DNA of 64,000 nt, taken from contig JAGQDJ010000260.1 of NCBI GenBank assembly GCA_022885665.1, forward strand, positions 1,302,001 through 1,366,000, written 5' to 3'. Below the pieces are notes generated by a model. It saw only the letters and a list, made by a program, of their open reading frames with translations, did not search any database and was not told where the DNA came from. Shown here in pieces: positions 36,343-49,856 of this stretch. The stretch comes from Triops longicaudatus (taxonomy: Eukaryota > Arthropoda > Branchiopoda > Notostraca > Triopsidae). The first letter of the stretch is position 1, and the number at the start of each line of letters is the position of its first letter. The translations under genes and the position numbers were made by a program.

Positions 36343-38700
36343 ATGGATTTAGTGGAAGAAAACGGAGACCACAATGGTGATTCACTGAAGTTTGAGCGGG
36401 AAGAAGGGGAAACTCCTGGAACTGTCCAAACAATTGTCTTACCTCAGGTATTATTGCAAAATTAAGTCAATCGTTTTCGCGTTGTCATTTTTTTAAATAA
36501 TAGCTAGACTTTAAAATCTACTTTACGCGTAAATCGAGATGCATAGCGTCTAGCTAATATTTAGTGTTCTTAAAGCAATGTTTTTAATACCAACCTGAAG
36601 ACGCAATTTAGCTTCGAACTTTGATTTACGAAAACATTTGATTTGTTAAATTTATTTTACTTTACAGTCTGTGATTCAGCCGACGCAAGCCTCCGTAATC
36701 CAGTCAACACCGGCATTGTCAACAAAAGGAAATCTAATTTTGGTGAGCAAACCGGCCAATTCAGTGATTCATACTGCGCCTGGTGGCGGTGGTTCTGCCG
36801 CAAGTACTGGAGGTACCCCGACTGTTCAGACACTACACTTGGTAGAAGCCCGCGATTCAGATTTACTTGAGGACGATGCAACAAAGAAACGGCGGGAAAT
36901 TCTAGCGCGACGTCCGTCTTATCGCAAGATTTTAAACGAACTCGGTGGGGGAGAAATGTCGGGTAATATTTGCTTACATGACGTCAGTTTCGATTGCGAC
37001 GTCACGTGTGCTAGCTTCAGAACTTAAACGTTTTTATGTTTGTTTGTTTTAGTTGAAGACAGAAGTGATCACTTGAGTACATCCGAGTCAAGCCAAGATA
37101 CAGAAGGAAATACCGCAGGTTCTGTGACACGAACTACTCTTGTAGGAAGCACTCAGTACCAGACCACAGCAGGACTGCTTAAAGGTGACTTTCGTATTTC
37201 TTGCCCCAAATTTTTTAGATTTGCCTACAGAAAGAAGATTACTTCGGTACTTTTCGCTTACCCATCCCAACTTCCCTTCAGTACCTGTTCTTCCAAACCT
37301 TAATTAACTCTACCTAATCTAGGTTGACTTGACGATTTTGTCCACCGATCGGAACCGAACGGTAGTTGACAAGTCCGATAGTTGACGAGATCAGATTAAC
37401 ATGTTAATGAGCATAAGGAAAATGTTAGAGAATCGCTGTGTGAGCTAATATACGAAAGTGAATTGCACTTGTGCCAAATTTCGCTGTTTAGTGCAGCCGC
37501 AATGTGAGTGTTTGAATTTCGATGTAAAAACACATCGTTTACGAAGTAACTTTCGGCTAACGCTGGTGATATAATCGTGAGTTTTCATCAACTAAATTAA
37601 AGAATATCGGAGTTCTACCATATTTTAACCCGTTTAACCCAAGTGTACTTTGCCAGATGTTGATTTAAAATTTTTCGAAAATTTTATTCATTTTTTTTAG
37701 GGTAGTAAAGTTTTAGGCTACCTAGTTTTGTTTAGGTCTCTCTTACGTTATAGGCAGTTTATTTATGACGTAGCTGCTATTTTAACCAACTAAAAGTGCA
37801 TGTGTAACAAAAGTCGAGGGGATTGCGGAAAGTACCGTCGCTTCTTTCAAAGATAAGTCGTGTCGGAAATGTTTTGTGAAGCATGACATGATTGATAGTG
37901 ACGGATGTATAATTGATTATGACTTTTGTACATTTTAGTAATTCCTGCAGGTGCGATACAACTGTCAAGTCAGGGTAATGATGGCTTAGCATCCTTGCAA
38001 ACCTTAACCATGGCTAATACAGGATCGGGAGGGACAACGCTAGTCCAGTATGCGCAGGGGCAAGATGGCCAGTTCTTCGTTCCAGTTTGCGTTGCCGGAG
38101 CAGGCGAAATACAAGTACAGTATAGACGTCATTAATCTTACATGAATCCGACGTGGAAACAATCGATGAACTATATTTCATATAGGCGTATACGATTCGT
38201 CCAGCGACGTCCACGGCAGCAGGGTCAAATCACGTTGTGATTGGAACTGCGTCGCCGCTCGGAACAACACATGTTCTTGCCAACAGTGAGGGTGAAACGC
38301 CACGAAAGCATGAACTTCGTCTGACGAAGGGAACCTATGTTGGAAATGAGTATGTTGTTAATTTGTCCTTTACGTTTCTATGCTAGCCCGTATTCTGCGG
38401 TTTTATGCGCATTGCGCGATGTCAGTAGATTTCAGTTATTCTGTTGATAGTAATAAAGAATCTATTTTATATAGCACGCAGAGCGGTGGCGAAGAATGGG
38501 AGATATCCGAACCTGCCATGCAAAAAAGGGAGCTTCGCTTACTAAAAAATCGTGAAGCAGCCCGGGAGTGTCGACGTAAAAAGAAGGAGTATATAAAGTG
38601 TTTGGAAAATCGCGTGGCAGTCCTGGAAAATCAAAACAAAGCCCTAATTGAAGAACTGAAATCCCTGAAAGAACTGTATTGTAGTCAAAAACCGGAGTAA
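36343..38700 (+). CDS. CREB1: CREB, cAMP response element-binding bZIP transcription factor
   Basis: Nuclear bZIP activator controlled by PKA phosphorylation. Six exons (36343-36447, 36668-36962, 37053-37184, 37939-38114, 38186-38349, 38475-38700) join in phase to 365 residues. The kinase-inducible domain is intact: KKRREILARRPSYRKILNEL, with the PKA serine in RRPSY. A Q-rich region follows with AIQLSSQGNDGLASLQTLTM. The C-terminal exon carries the basic region KNREAARECRRKKKEYIKC and the zipper CLENRVAVLENQNKALIEEL. A splice acceptor at 36319 just before the ATG shows that a noncoding 5' exon exists. Exon 5 ends with a short TPRKHELRL that mimics the opening of the basic region in the next exon (MQKRELRL). 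CRE sites lie upstream and in the intron after exon 2. CREB versus CREM cannot be separated in an invertebrate. Confidence 0.95.
36979..37008 (+). promoter_or_regulatory. CRE pair and E-box within a CREB intron
   Basis: A perfect TGACGTCA at 36979-36986 and CGACGTCA at 36997-37004, the latter overlapping CACGTG at 37003-37008. They sit in the 90-bp intron after the KID exon, so they may be regulatory or chance. Confidence 0.4.
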
Positions 38701-39893
38701 ACGTTGTCTTTGTTTTGTTATCTCTCATTTTTGCAACCAAGTAAATATCATTGGATTCTACATTTGCATGGAAGCCTAAGAAAGTTCGCATCATTCACCG
38801 TTATTAAAGATTTGTATTATGAGAATATTAGAGAACCGTTTTTTACATATATTTTGGTTTACATCAGCCGTGAGAAAGTTTGTCCTGTTATCGTTTCTGG
38901 CATATATATTTGCTACTGTACTTGGCCATAACTATTTTTGGACATGCTGAAACTTTGTTTTGTAACGAAGGAAGTGTCTAAAGTTATTATGTTAACTGGT
39001 GAATCTTCATGTTTAAAATAAGAGACGACCCTAATGTCATTAGCTTGCTACGGGTGATTTTGTATCAAAGTCATTAAGTCACTAGAAGACTTAGCTCCCT
39101 CAATTACATGAAATGGACCTGAATTCTGTGATTTGTCTTTCAAAATTGCTCGTAGTTAAAATGTGAAGAATGCAGTGTTCGGATAATCATTTTGAAGGAC
39201 TTAAAAAGTTTTATAGTTGATGGTGCTAAGCTTACTTTTACAACTTCCATTTCAAGGTGATTCTTTAGTTAACATTAACAAGTGTTGTTGTTTTTAGAAG
39301 GTGTGATTTTTTTTTATCCATGATCTTTCGTGATAACTTATGAAAGTTTCTTTTTACACCCGTTTAATGCGAGATATTGATTGGAACGTGGTGCTCGGAT
39401 GAGTCCCATAGCGTTTATCGAACGTTCACTGCAGCAATGCTGTGAAATGCAGTGCAATGTAACTTTGAAACGCTGTGGAAACAGCATTCCAATTTTACGT
39501 CGTTTAGTCCGAACTTAGTTTTCAAAATCGAGTCCCACTCCAGCAGCAGTAACTCTTGGACATTCGTTTCCCAATCTTTTAGTTCCTTCCATGTGATCAC
39601 GCAGCAAAATCAGCGTTTCCCGCCACGGGACGGCCTGACCGTCATTTAAATAACCTTGGATAAAATCGTCAAGTACAGTCGGAATAATTAAGGCTTCAAA
39701 TCCTCCCACCCTTAGTGAAAAAACCCTCGTTGTAAGTGTACCCTGGTTGTAAGTGTAGCCCATTTAGCTATTATACGTTGAGTAGAACGCTTATGTAAAT
39801 ATTTTTCTTGTACCTTAAATGATTTTTAAATATAAAGATGCATTTTTGTGTGTGTGTGGGACGGTGTGGGAGGAGGGAGGGTGCGACAAAGTT
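38701..39893. other. Intergenic between CREB and the pericentrin-like gene
   Basis: Probably the CREB 3'UTR followed by the promoter of the next gene. A minus-strand open frame at 39515-39763 has no recognisable features. A short GT repeat lies at about 39846-39858. Confidence 0.45.
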
Positions 39894-42800
39894 ATGGCAA
39901 CGCTGGATCAGAACGCCATACCCAATTTTGAACGCCGTGTTTGGATTGTTGATGTTAGTAATTCACGCATGTTTGTTTGTTTCCATCGTCCCGCGTTTGC
40001 CGTAGGATATGGAACAGGTACTTTTCGATCATTGTAGCCTAATTTCACTGACGCAGAGCTTTTCAGGTTAGTCCTGTTCCCTGTGCTGCTGAAGCAGTGT
40101 TAACAACAATGCAAACATCATCAGTTCTCCAGAGGTACAGCGAAATGGAAAGTCTTTCTGTGAGTGAAGGCCAGCTAACAGAGCTCACATTACCAATGTC
40201 ACCTTCAGGTATTGTTACCCGTCTAATAATGTCATTACAATATTTTTTTATAAATTTTTGGGACATTAAATGTCTTACCACAGGCCTTGAAGTGACGCCA
40301 GTTCATTCTCACCAGCTATCTTTGTCAAGCATTCACCCTCCAGATTCGGCCGAATATCAAAAATTGTACCTCACTGCCTTAAGTTCTACTTCAGTAAGTT
40401 TTCAAATACGTCACTTCGCCCAAATCCTTAAAACTTTGAACAATTGTAGGTGAATCTCGGCACGTCTCCTGTCCCAGATCTCGCAGAGCAGCTAATCGCT
40501 GCTAATAGTGTCTTAGTTGAAAAAGATAACTACATTAAACAGTTGGTGGAAAGTAACGAGAACTTAGCTAGAACCTTAGCCTTAGCGGAGTCGAGAATTG
40601 AACTTATCGAGAAGGAACTCAACTTTTCCGTCCCTGTCTCATCCCCGGAAGAAAGCTCAAATGGACCTTCTTCTAATGGATACGGTATCAGTGTAGGACC
40701 TTTGGAGCCTGTCCTTCAAATTACGGAGAAATCAGTACAAACTACATTTTGTGAAGCAGGAGAAGTGAATGAATGCAGAAGATTAGAGAAGGAGATTGAA
40801 GCACGTTATGTCAACGATGTTAGCCAATTAGCTGTCAATAGTGCTGTAGAGAAGGTATTCGGATCATTTTGTAGTATCGCAATTTAATTACTTTGACTTG
40901 AATTGTGTAGGCAGAACTTAACGAGAAAATTTTCCTGTTACATCAGCTTGTGGACAAGCATGTGGAAGAAAAGGTAACCGTGCAAATTCTGTTTAATCCA
41001 GCAACATTTTTGCTCTACGTTTTCCTATTTTACTCAGTAGCTTGGTAGTACAAACTTGTTTTTCATTTTCACAATTAGGAGAAAATGGCATCATCACACG
41101 CAAATTACGTAGAGAAGATTATTCAAGAAAGCCAAAAAGAAAACAAAGAGCTGCGTGATCATTACGAAAAGCTTGTTGGTAACCTCAGAGCACAAACTGA
41201 GATGTACGTCAATGAAATCCGCGATTTGGAGCAACAGTTAGCAGCTGCGGATGCGCAGCTGAGAAATCACCGAGCTTTTTTCGACCAGCAAGCCTTGGAA
41301 AAAGACCAGGAAACGCAAGAGTCCTTAACATATTTGCAGCAGTTGCAAACGCAGCTTCAAGAGCGAGATAAAGAGAAGGGCGAAGCTCAGCGCTTGGCCA
41401 AAGAGGTGTGTGCCGTTTTAGATTTTTCTTCTCTTATTTCCCATACAGTGTTTACGACGAAGAAAGTTTAAAAAACTGGTGGTTTAGGAAGCCAAGGTCA
41501 TGCGTAAAATTGGGGGAGCTTGCGCAGATCGCTTATGCGCAGTCCTCAGGGAACGCGTGAGTGTGTGTGGGAAGGCATGATTTGCATATCATTCACATTG
41601 ACTCCTAATTGCGTCCTTAGGCGTAACACGTTAGCAGAATTTCACACTTAACCGTTCTAACCGAATGAGAGGCTCTTTTCACTCTGAAAATTTTTTAAGT
41701 TCGTGATATTAATAGATTACTTGTTGCATTCTAGGTGGAAACTTTGGAGCAACAGTTAGGTCAGCGTTTGCAGGATCATTACCGTGAACAAGAAATACAT
41801 GAAAAACTGCGTCGAGAACTGGAATTGGCCAGTGAAGAAATTTCCCATTTACGCGAAGTTATTAAATCCCTAGAACTAGATTTGGAGAAGAACAGCCAAG
41901 ATGCTAGACGCTGGGAGAACCAAGTTCTTGTTCTTCAGAAAGTCTTGGAAGAAAAAGAGAAATTGCAGATGGAGCTCAATGAAGAAGTATTATTATTTGT
42001 TCAAATGTGAAGGATTAAGTCAGTTTCATAATCTTTATGGTATCTTTTATAGTTGGAATTGCTAAGATCGGCGGTGACTGACCGAAGTACTCCAGATGGC
42101 GCGACCCATTCAGAGGACGAACGAGCCAAAAAAGAAGACGACAGAAAAAATCGCGATTTAGACTTAGATATTCCCAGCTTGTTTGACGAAATGAAACATT
42201 TTGTAAGTTTTTATTATTTTCAATTTCTCAAGCAATGAGTTTATTGAATAATTGATTCGGTAGACACAAAATTTGTTATTGCAAGCTGAAAATCGCATCC
42301 GAGAATTGGAAGCACTGCAAGGCCAAGGAGGCTGGAGCTCAGATTCACCATTAATCACTGAAGATGTCTCGCTTAAGTAAGCCTGGTTCATTCTCAAGTT
42401 TATTTTGGATTCTTTTTCTCAGATATCAACAAAGAGATTTGTTGGTCATCGTCTTTGAAGTACAAACCTGATGCTAACGTTATTAGCACGTAGGCATGGA
42501 TGCTTATGAATTTCCGTGCAACACAATTAGTTTAACTTCGCTAAAAGCTCATTATATCTCAAAGTACCTTATTTTCGTTATGACGATTGAAGTGTACTTG
42601 TTTTTAAATGTGTTAGTAATTATCAAGTCGTAAATTTTGTGTAGGGATCGTGTACGGCTCGAGGATGAAGGTTCATTGGAAAATATAAGGGATCTGTCCC
42701 CTTCACCATCCCAGATGCCGTTTGGTTTACAACCGTTACAACGCCTCAGTGATCGCCTGCAAGCCTTGTGGCGTTGCGAGGAAGCAGCATGCAAGAAAGC

Positions 42801-45800
42801 ACGCGACCTCGAATGTCAGCTGGAACGTACATCGAAAGAACATAATTCTCAAGAAGAAGTTTGGCGAAACAAATACCTCCGCCTCCAGAGCCAACTGGAA
42901 GACGTTGAAGCAGAGCGTGAAATTTTCAAAACAGATTTAGCCAAGAAGGAGAAACTTGTGTCAGCTTTAGAGGCGAAAATTGGGGAATTGCGAGGAGTGG
43001 GCGGTGGCGGGTTGCAAGCCTTACAAGATGCCAAGCTTCGTGCTGAAGAATGCGCGTTACGGCTGGAAGCTTGTCATGAACAATTAGAACTAAAAGATCA
43101 GATTATCTTGGACTTAAAACATGAATTAGCCAGTGTTTTGCCCACTATACAGAATTATCAGCGCGAATTTGCCCAAAACCAGCTGGAGAAGAACGTCTTA
43201 CAAGCGGCGTTGGATGGAGTCCAAAAGTCGGACGTTTTGCAAGAAGTGAACCAGCTCAAAGAACTCGCTCAGAAGCGTGAAGAAAGGGTGCAGCAGTTGG
43301 AAAGCGAATTACATCGGTCCAAAAATCGTGTGACGGAGCTGGAAGCCCAAATCCGAACGGAAGATGCGCTGGCGTCCATAGAAAAGCTAAGGCGTGTTCC
43401 TGAACGCTCGTCGGAAGATATAGCAACTTCGTTTTTCCTCGAGCCACCGAAGGTAACTTTATTGCATTTTTTTTCTGGCTTTATTTTTTAACATTTATTT
43501 GTTTATTTTTATTTTAATTTGTATTATTATTATTTTTATTATTATTATTGTAGAGGTTATTGTTTAATTTTCAATTATTACCGTGTATTCACGTATTTTC
43601 GAACGTTCACAGGTGATTCTCAACCATACACCAATTCAGTCACCTGTGATGGAAGAAGTGGTTCTAAAGGAGCCGGCGCCTTTGAATCTGATAAGTAGTG
43701 CTGTTGAAACGCCCAAAGTTCACGACCAGGAGACCTTCATTGAAAGACAAGAGTTGGCCGGTGCAGAGAAGTTGCTGGAGGAGAAAACGGTTTTGTTAGA
43801 AACAACCGAAACGCAGCTGCGTGATGTGACCGAACACTGCCGTGAGTTGCAGGAGGCGTTGCTGAACTTGGAGCGTAGACACGATGACGAGCATCTGCGT
43901 TTTGCCCAGAGCCGCCATGAGTGGAACGAAATGAGCCAAGCTTTACGCCAAGAATTAGACCAGCGAGTCAAACTGATGGAAAACATGCAGCAAGATTTGC
44001 GGCAGCTCCGAGAAGAAAACGAAAAGCTGCGGGAAGATAGCCAGTACCGCGTATCAGCTCTCGAACGGGAACTACGCGATCGCGATACTGTCTTAGACAC
44101 CTTCCGCGTAAGTTTATCGCGCATAAGCAGTGAGCGCGAGCAAACCCTTGCACAATTCCATGACCAAGTTAAGAATTGGGAAGAAAAATTAAAGCAGAGC
44201 GGCAACCAAATCTGTAGCTTGGAAAAGGAAGTGAAAGAGAAAAACGACCAAATAGAGACTCTACAACGGGAACTAGCAGCGCAACGAGACGTCAGTATAA
44301 CCACTTGCACGCCGTCCATTCCGTCTGTATCGAAACGTGCAAGCCCGGTGTTAAATTCAGCGTTACTGGACAAGTTCCAGAACGAGGGTTTGCAAGTTTT
44401 GCGACTGAGCGAGCAGGTTTATCTTCGGGATCGGCAAAGAAGGATTATAGATGCCTTTTCCCATTCTTCCAATTCACCGCTTCCTTTGACGCCGTCGCCC
44501 TTACCGTCGCCTTCCAGCTTGGAACGCGAAGCCAACGAGGAAATGGTCGTTCGACAGGCGGAGTTGTATGCCAAGATTGCGCGGTTAGAGCAGGAACTGA
44601 AGACAACTCGGGTCCTGTTACTGGACCAAGAGCAGCTAAACCGCGAAAAACATGCCCATATATTGCAATTGTTGGAGGAAGCAGCACAAGAACGCTTGGC
44701 CAGGATGCGTTTGCAGAACGAGCAGGCCAGTACGCCAGCGGCTACACCGGTTCCAATACCTTCTAGTGCCCAAGCAACACATCAGCTTGAAAAAGTAATA
44801 AAATTAGTCAGCATTCCGTATAGAATGAAGTTACAAAATAAGGATAAAAATGTTATAAATGAATAATACTACGAAAACTGCATTTAAAAGATGTTTTATT
44901 TTATTTGTAGTTACAAGTGCTACACGGCCATTACCTGAAAGCAGAAAGCTCCAGAAAGAATCTTGTCGTGCAAAAACAATACCTGTTGAAGGTTTTGCAG
45001 GCTTACAAGGAGAAATACGAGGCCGGAATCAAGCGCAGGAAAGTCAAATTGACGTTCAGGTACCACATTTTACTCTAGTTTTGTTGAGAAATACCGTTCG
45101 CACATTATTTTCGTACCTGAACGAGTCTAGAAATGTCAGAAAGGATTGTTACAGTAAATTCGATGGCCACAAATTCGATCTCAAAAAAAATTCGTAAGAA
45201 CAGTAGTATTTTCTTGAAGTATCCTCAACAGAAGTGTGTAGGAAACACAAAGCACTCGACGTGACTTGAGCGAACTTGACGTGAGTAGGATCTTTGTTTG
45301 CCGCAATGTACCGCAAAAATACCCTCTGCACATGAAGAAATTGAATAACAAGGATGTCGGGGCTACTGCAGTGCACTTTGTAGTTTTATAGGAACCAATT
45401 TTTTTTTATTTTTTTTTTACTTTTTTTTTTACAAAGACAAAACATTGGTTTAAAATTTCAACAAGTTGTAGAAGAAGTTTTTATTGATGGGAGGATTTTT
45501 TTCTCCTGTGTGGTAACGAGACTGTACAAGTAGAACTACACACTTTTTTTTAGATTGTTCTAAATTTCAGTTGATCACGAAGGTGTCGTCATCCAATTGA
45601 AAGAGGTCGATTTTCGTGGTTGAATGGTGTTATTTGTATTGCGTGGTAAATTCCACACTAGGGCCCGCTTATCGTGGAAAATGGATTCACACATTCTGTA
45701 TATTTCTTCTAAGGCCAACATTATCCGAGAAATATTATATAAAGAAACGTACAGGTGTTTTTTTCCAGGTTGCTGTTTTCATCCTATCTAGGGCACGTCA

Positions 45801-48721
45801 AAATGTCAAACTCACTGTTCCTTTGGTAGTGGAGAATAGCATAAATTCGAACATGAAAATTTTGCTGTTGGTAATTGGTTGGATGCCGTTAAATTTATCT
45901 TTCAGCCTATAGATTGAACGATAGCCTAGTCACGTTGACGCAAGCAGAGATAGGGTTATAATTGATAACTTAAATATGTAGGGGTTTAATTAAAAAACTA
46001 TGGACCGTACAAAGGTTCTTTTCCTCATTATTGTTAAGTCGGGTGACCCTGAATAAAAGAGAAATATTTTTGTTGATTACGTTAGTCTTGATTGAAAACG
46101 GTACAATAAAAACAGTAATTTTGATTATGCGCTTTGTAAGTACAATATAAAGTGTCTAGTGCAGTGAGCTTCGGATCTGCTAAAAGGTTCCCTTTTTTTT
46201 GGGGGGGGGGGGGTGAGAGGTTCGTTATAACGATGTTCTACTGTACCAGGAGCGTACTGCCCTTTTAGGTACGGCGGTGAGTACTATGTCATATTAGCAG
46301 TAATTATATCAGTTATAGTAAATATTTTTCAGATTCTCTGGATCTTAGCACATATCGAAAAGTATTTGAGATAAAGTTTAAGTACAAACATTAGTTCTAT
46401 GTAAATCGTAAGTACAGCTGGTTTTAAGTAATAAATGGCGCTATTGGGTCCTTCGAATCCTGCGTGTACCATAATTCATTGGACAATACAAGTAACAAAT
46501 AGACGGAGAAAAATGGTGATGAAAAAGCAAAATAGGACAGCAATAGGACAGGTGTTTTTGTAAGGTAATCTGTCCCTTGGGTGTTAGATTGAACAAATGC
46601 GTTTTTAATAAATGAGATTCCATTTACTTGTGCATCGATTTGAGTATGACTCGTTGTCTTTTTACAAGGGTTGACCCGACAGTTTCCGGGATCTATTTAT
46701 TTAGCGTCACAGGCTTATAATTTGCTGACTTTGATTCCTTCAAAGTAATCATCTACACTTATGATTACGCCAACGGCATTTTAGTACGCTGAAGCACTTT
46801 TTTAAGTCGTTTTTCATTAGATGCTGCAGCTCGCTCCACGCCTTTTTTGTTTATTTATTTTTATTTTTTACCGCAAAGAATTAAAGAACGGTAAACCTAG
46901 GCTCGTTGCGTAGTAACGTAACTAAGATCAAAGTTCATTAGCTGTATTAAACGACACTTTCCAAACCTTTGGAGACTTTTCTTTATTCAGTGACGGTATA
47001 CGCTCCTGTTGCTGTGGTCTTCCTTGGCAATGCTCTTTCATTTCTTTTTTATTTGCATTGAAATTAAAGTCCCGTATAAAAAAATCTTATGGGGGAATAA
47101 CGTGGGAATTTTCAGACATCACGCAGGAAAAATTTAAACAAATCAAAGAAACCTTTGTGGCAGTAGTGTTGGTGTTGTAGTTATTTAGCACCAGTTTTGA
47201 GGGTTTTTGTTCAAAAAGCTTTTTATAAATTTTTAAATTATGGTTGAATTTTGCTACTTTTTTATACGAAAAAGATAAAATCAAAGCAAACTGATACACT
47301 AGGTCAAATTTTTCAAATTTTAATGTATAAAGAGAAACGAAATCGGTCAAATACTTTGTTATATCGTGTATGAATTTTAAAAATTTTTATGACAATTTTG
47401 GGATGTGCCTCTATCCAGAGTTTCTGTTTGACTTCAATCAACCTCAGCTGTTAGTTATAATAATTGATCTACCCTCCACGGAGGAAACTACGTCCCTATT
47501 TTTTTTTAAAAATAATGAAAGTTGTATATATCGAAGCCTTAACAACCACTTTAATTTTGTATTTATTTGGAAGTCACACGAAAGTACGGTGAAGTCAGTT
47601 TTGAAGACATCTTTATTATGTTGTCACTGGAATATTTGCATTTTGGGGTGTTGAAGAAATAAGGGTAAAGGGCAGTAAAGAAAACTTGTACAATTGTTCA
47701 GCTTTTTAAGCGAATCATCGGAGTTACATATTTTAGTTAGCCATGTGTAACCACGGTGTGACAAAACATCTAATAAATTTTCTATTCGTTCGGCCCTGTT
47801 TTATTCAATAAAAAGAAACCCCAAAGAATGCGTCTTGAATGTTCTGTATTCTCGGTTCTCTTAAAGTCCTGTTCCTGTCAACGAAGTCTTGCTCTTATCT
47901 AATGGGAACACAGTTAGCCTCACAGGAGCAATTAGAACCTTTGTGGGTTTCCCGTACCAATTTTTCTCTTAGACCTCCGTATCCGGTTGTCACGTTGATT
48001 TAGTTGAGGTCGTCCATTTTTTTCTTTTTTTTTTCTTTCTTTCTGAGCGTATATCGCCGTTCGTTTTCTACCCATAAATACTTATTCTTCTGCAGAAATA
48101 AAAGTGAGTTTATATGATAGGGTTCAATAGGTACAACATAAAGAGACGAAAAGATAAAGGAAAGATAAATGTAACGTATCCTATATCTGTCTATTTCTGC
48201 GGCTGTCCTCTATTGTGTGAAAAACTGTACAAAATGAGAATTCCGTTCGAGATGTGAGAACTTTTGCTGTTGAATTCAGAAATTTGGTATGGGTTTAATT
48301 AGCTTATTAAATTATTGTGGAGTGAGGAATAATCGGAGGGCGTGAAAAGGTGTACTCATTTGATTGCATGTTTTGCGTTCTCTTTTTATTAGAACGGCAG
48401 CTTTAGCGATCCTAGCTATTCAACGTGCAAAATTCATTGTGAGACGTTGGGAAGTGAGGAAAAAGGTGTCAAGCGCCATGCTAACTGGCAGAAGCGTAGG
48501 TATTGGCCGGAGTCCAAGTACCGCCGTTACTACTACGCCACGTATGGCTTCCGCAAGATTGTCATCGCCAAATTTCACTCCTCCTACCCGAGATCGCGAA
48601 AGACCACGCCCTTTGGTGAGCAGTTCTAGTCGCAGGTAAGAAAACGTCTGGATGCATTGTGTCTTAATGTATTTTTGTTAACAATATTTCTCTCGTTAGA
48701 GCCATCCGCTATGATCCGTGA
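39894..48721 (+). CDS. plp: Pericentrin/AKAP9-like coiled-coil protein with PACT domain
   Basis: Centrosomal scaffold of the pericentrin/AKAP9/Plp family. Coding exons: 39894-39953 (tentative), 40067-40208, 40284-40393, 40450-40854, 40911-40973, 41079-41405, 41488-41556, 41735-41986, 42053-42202, 42264-42376, 42645-43452, 43613-44794, 44911-45059, 48393-48635 and 48700-48721. All junctions keep phase, giving about 1364 residues. Most of the protein is heptad-rich coiled coil. The C-terminus is a PACT domain: HGHYLKAESSRKNLVVQKQYLL in one exon, and, after a 3.3-kb intron, AALAILAIQRAKFIVRRW, the segment that binds calmodulin and docks on the centriole. A Ser/Pro/Arg-rich tail follows. It is much shorter than fly Plp, so either this is a compact form or more 5' exons exist. 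The first exon is a weak choice: a 12-nt micro-exon (40006-40017) also fits the phase, and an internal ATG near 40109 could be the start. Confidence 0.85.
45060..48392 (+). other. 3.3-kb intron of the pericentrin-like gene
   Basis: By far the longest intron of this gene. It holds T-rich runs (45398-45431), a G homopolymer near 46201-46213 and a lone pogo-type transposon end at about 46215-46247. Open frames inside have no recognisable features. Confidence 0.7.
46215..46247 (-). mobile_element. Solo pogo/Tigger-type terminal inverted repeat
   Basis: Read in reverse complement, the sequence starts CAGTAGAACATCGTTATAAC, the consensus form of pogo/Tigger ends. No inverted partner was found within about 700 bp on the left. 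It is related to, but not identical with, the ends of the element at 11878-12569. Confidence 0.45.
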
Positions 48722-49856
48722 CGTTGCCATGCTGTTTTTACCTGACATTACGGAAGTATTGGTGAATGAGTTTATCGGTGAATTTGATTGTTAATATCAA
48801 TAGGGTTGATCCCTATCGCAAGTGACGTGCAGGCTTTTGTTGCACTTCATTGACACATGTATCAATATTTTGGATTTATTCTGCATTTTTAGCAGAAATA
48901 GTTTGAAAGAAAGACTTGTATTTTCACACAATACCTTGTACTTTTTCGAAAATTTCCATTTATGATGGTTGGGATGACTTCGCTGGCTTTGTTGCCGGGC
49001 TTTTAAGTGGCCTACGACGGTCTCAGTGACTTGTACGGTGACAAGCATCGAAGTGTAAAGCCAAACTATGCTAAATAAAGGCCAACTTAGAAAACAAAAT
49101 TGGCTTCTTAGTTGTTGCATAGAAACATTTCGAGTTGAATAAACCGATGACAATAAATACGTTGCTCAACGATGCATTGGGGCATCGATATATTTACTTT
49201 TCGTCTCGTTACTACGTGTCGTTCAAAGAAACTGACAGCGCACATAAGTCTGAATTGAAAAGTAGGTAATCGCATATACAACGCACTTGATTGACGTGTT
49301 TGCCTGGGAGTGTTTTTAGTTACCCAATTATTTCGTTGAGGTTTTACTACTTTTCTTGTTACCGATTTAATGCTAAGTTTTATCTCCGTATTCACATTTT
49401 TCGTTAACGAGTTTTCATGTATGAAGCATACCTGATGTAATAATTTTTATTGATCATTTTATTAATTCCTGTTTGAATTATTAGAAAGGAAATAAAGTTT
49501 GTTCGAAGCCGGTAATCTAGTTCATTTATTCGGGAATAAGTTTTTACAGGTAAATACCTTCAGGCGCAGTTTTACTTTGTATTGAGCAATGTTCGGTGAA
49601 ATATATAATTGTGTGTTATATGGGTGATTTTTTTTCTTATACGTGTATTTAATCATTCTCTGATACCTTTGTTTCACGCAGAGAGACTTTGTGTTTCTCC
49701 AGCTTTCCGACAGGTAGCCGTTTTATAGGAAAGTAGCGAAGAGAAACGCGAGGACATCCAAAATAAAAATAAGGACAAGGCAAATTATTATTTTGAAGTT
49801 TCCCACTGCGCGAAACAAATCAACAAGAAATCTGTCCTAAAAAATGAACCAGTAAA
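48722..49856. other. Intergenic, no gene recognised
   Basis: Presumed 3'UTR of the pericentrin-like gene followed by AT-rich sequence. Minus-strand open frames at 48797-49395 have no recognisable features. Confidence 0.45.

Noticed and set aside
37308..37400. Imperfect repeats of GTTGAC/GTCCGA in a CREB intron
   Set aside because: Too short and diverged to define a repeat or element.
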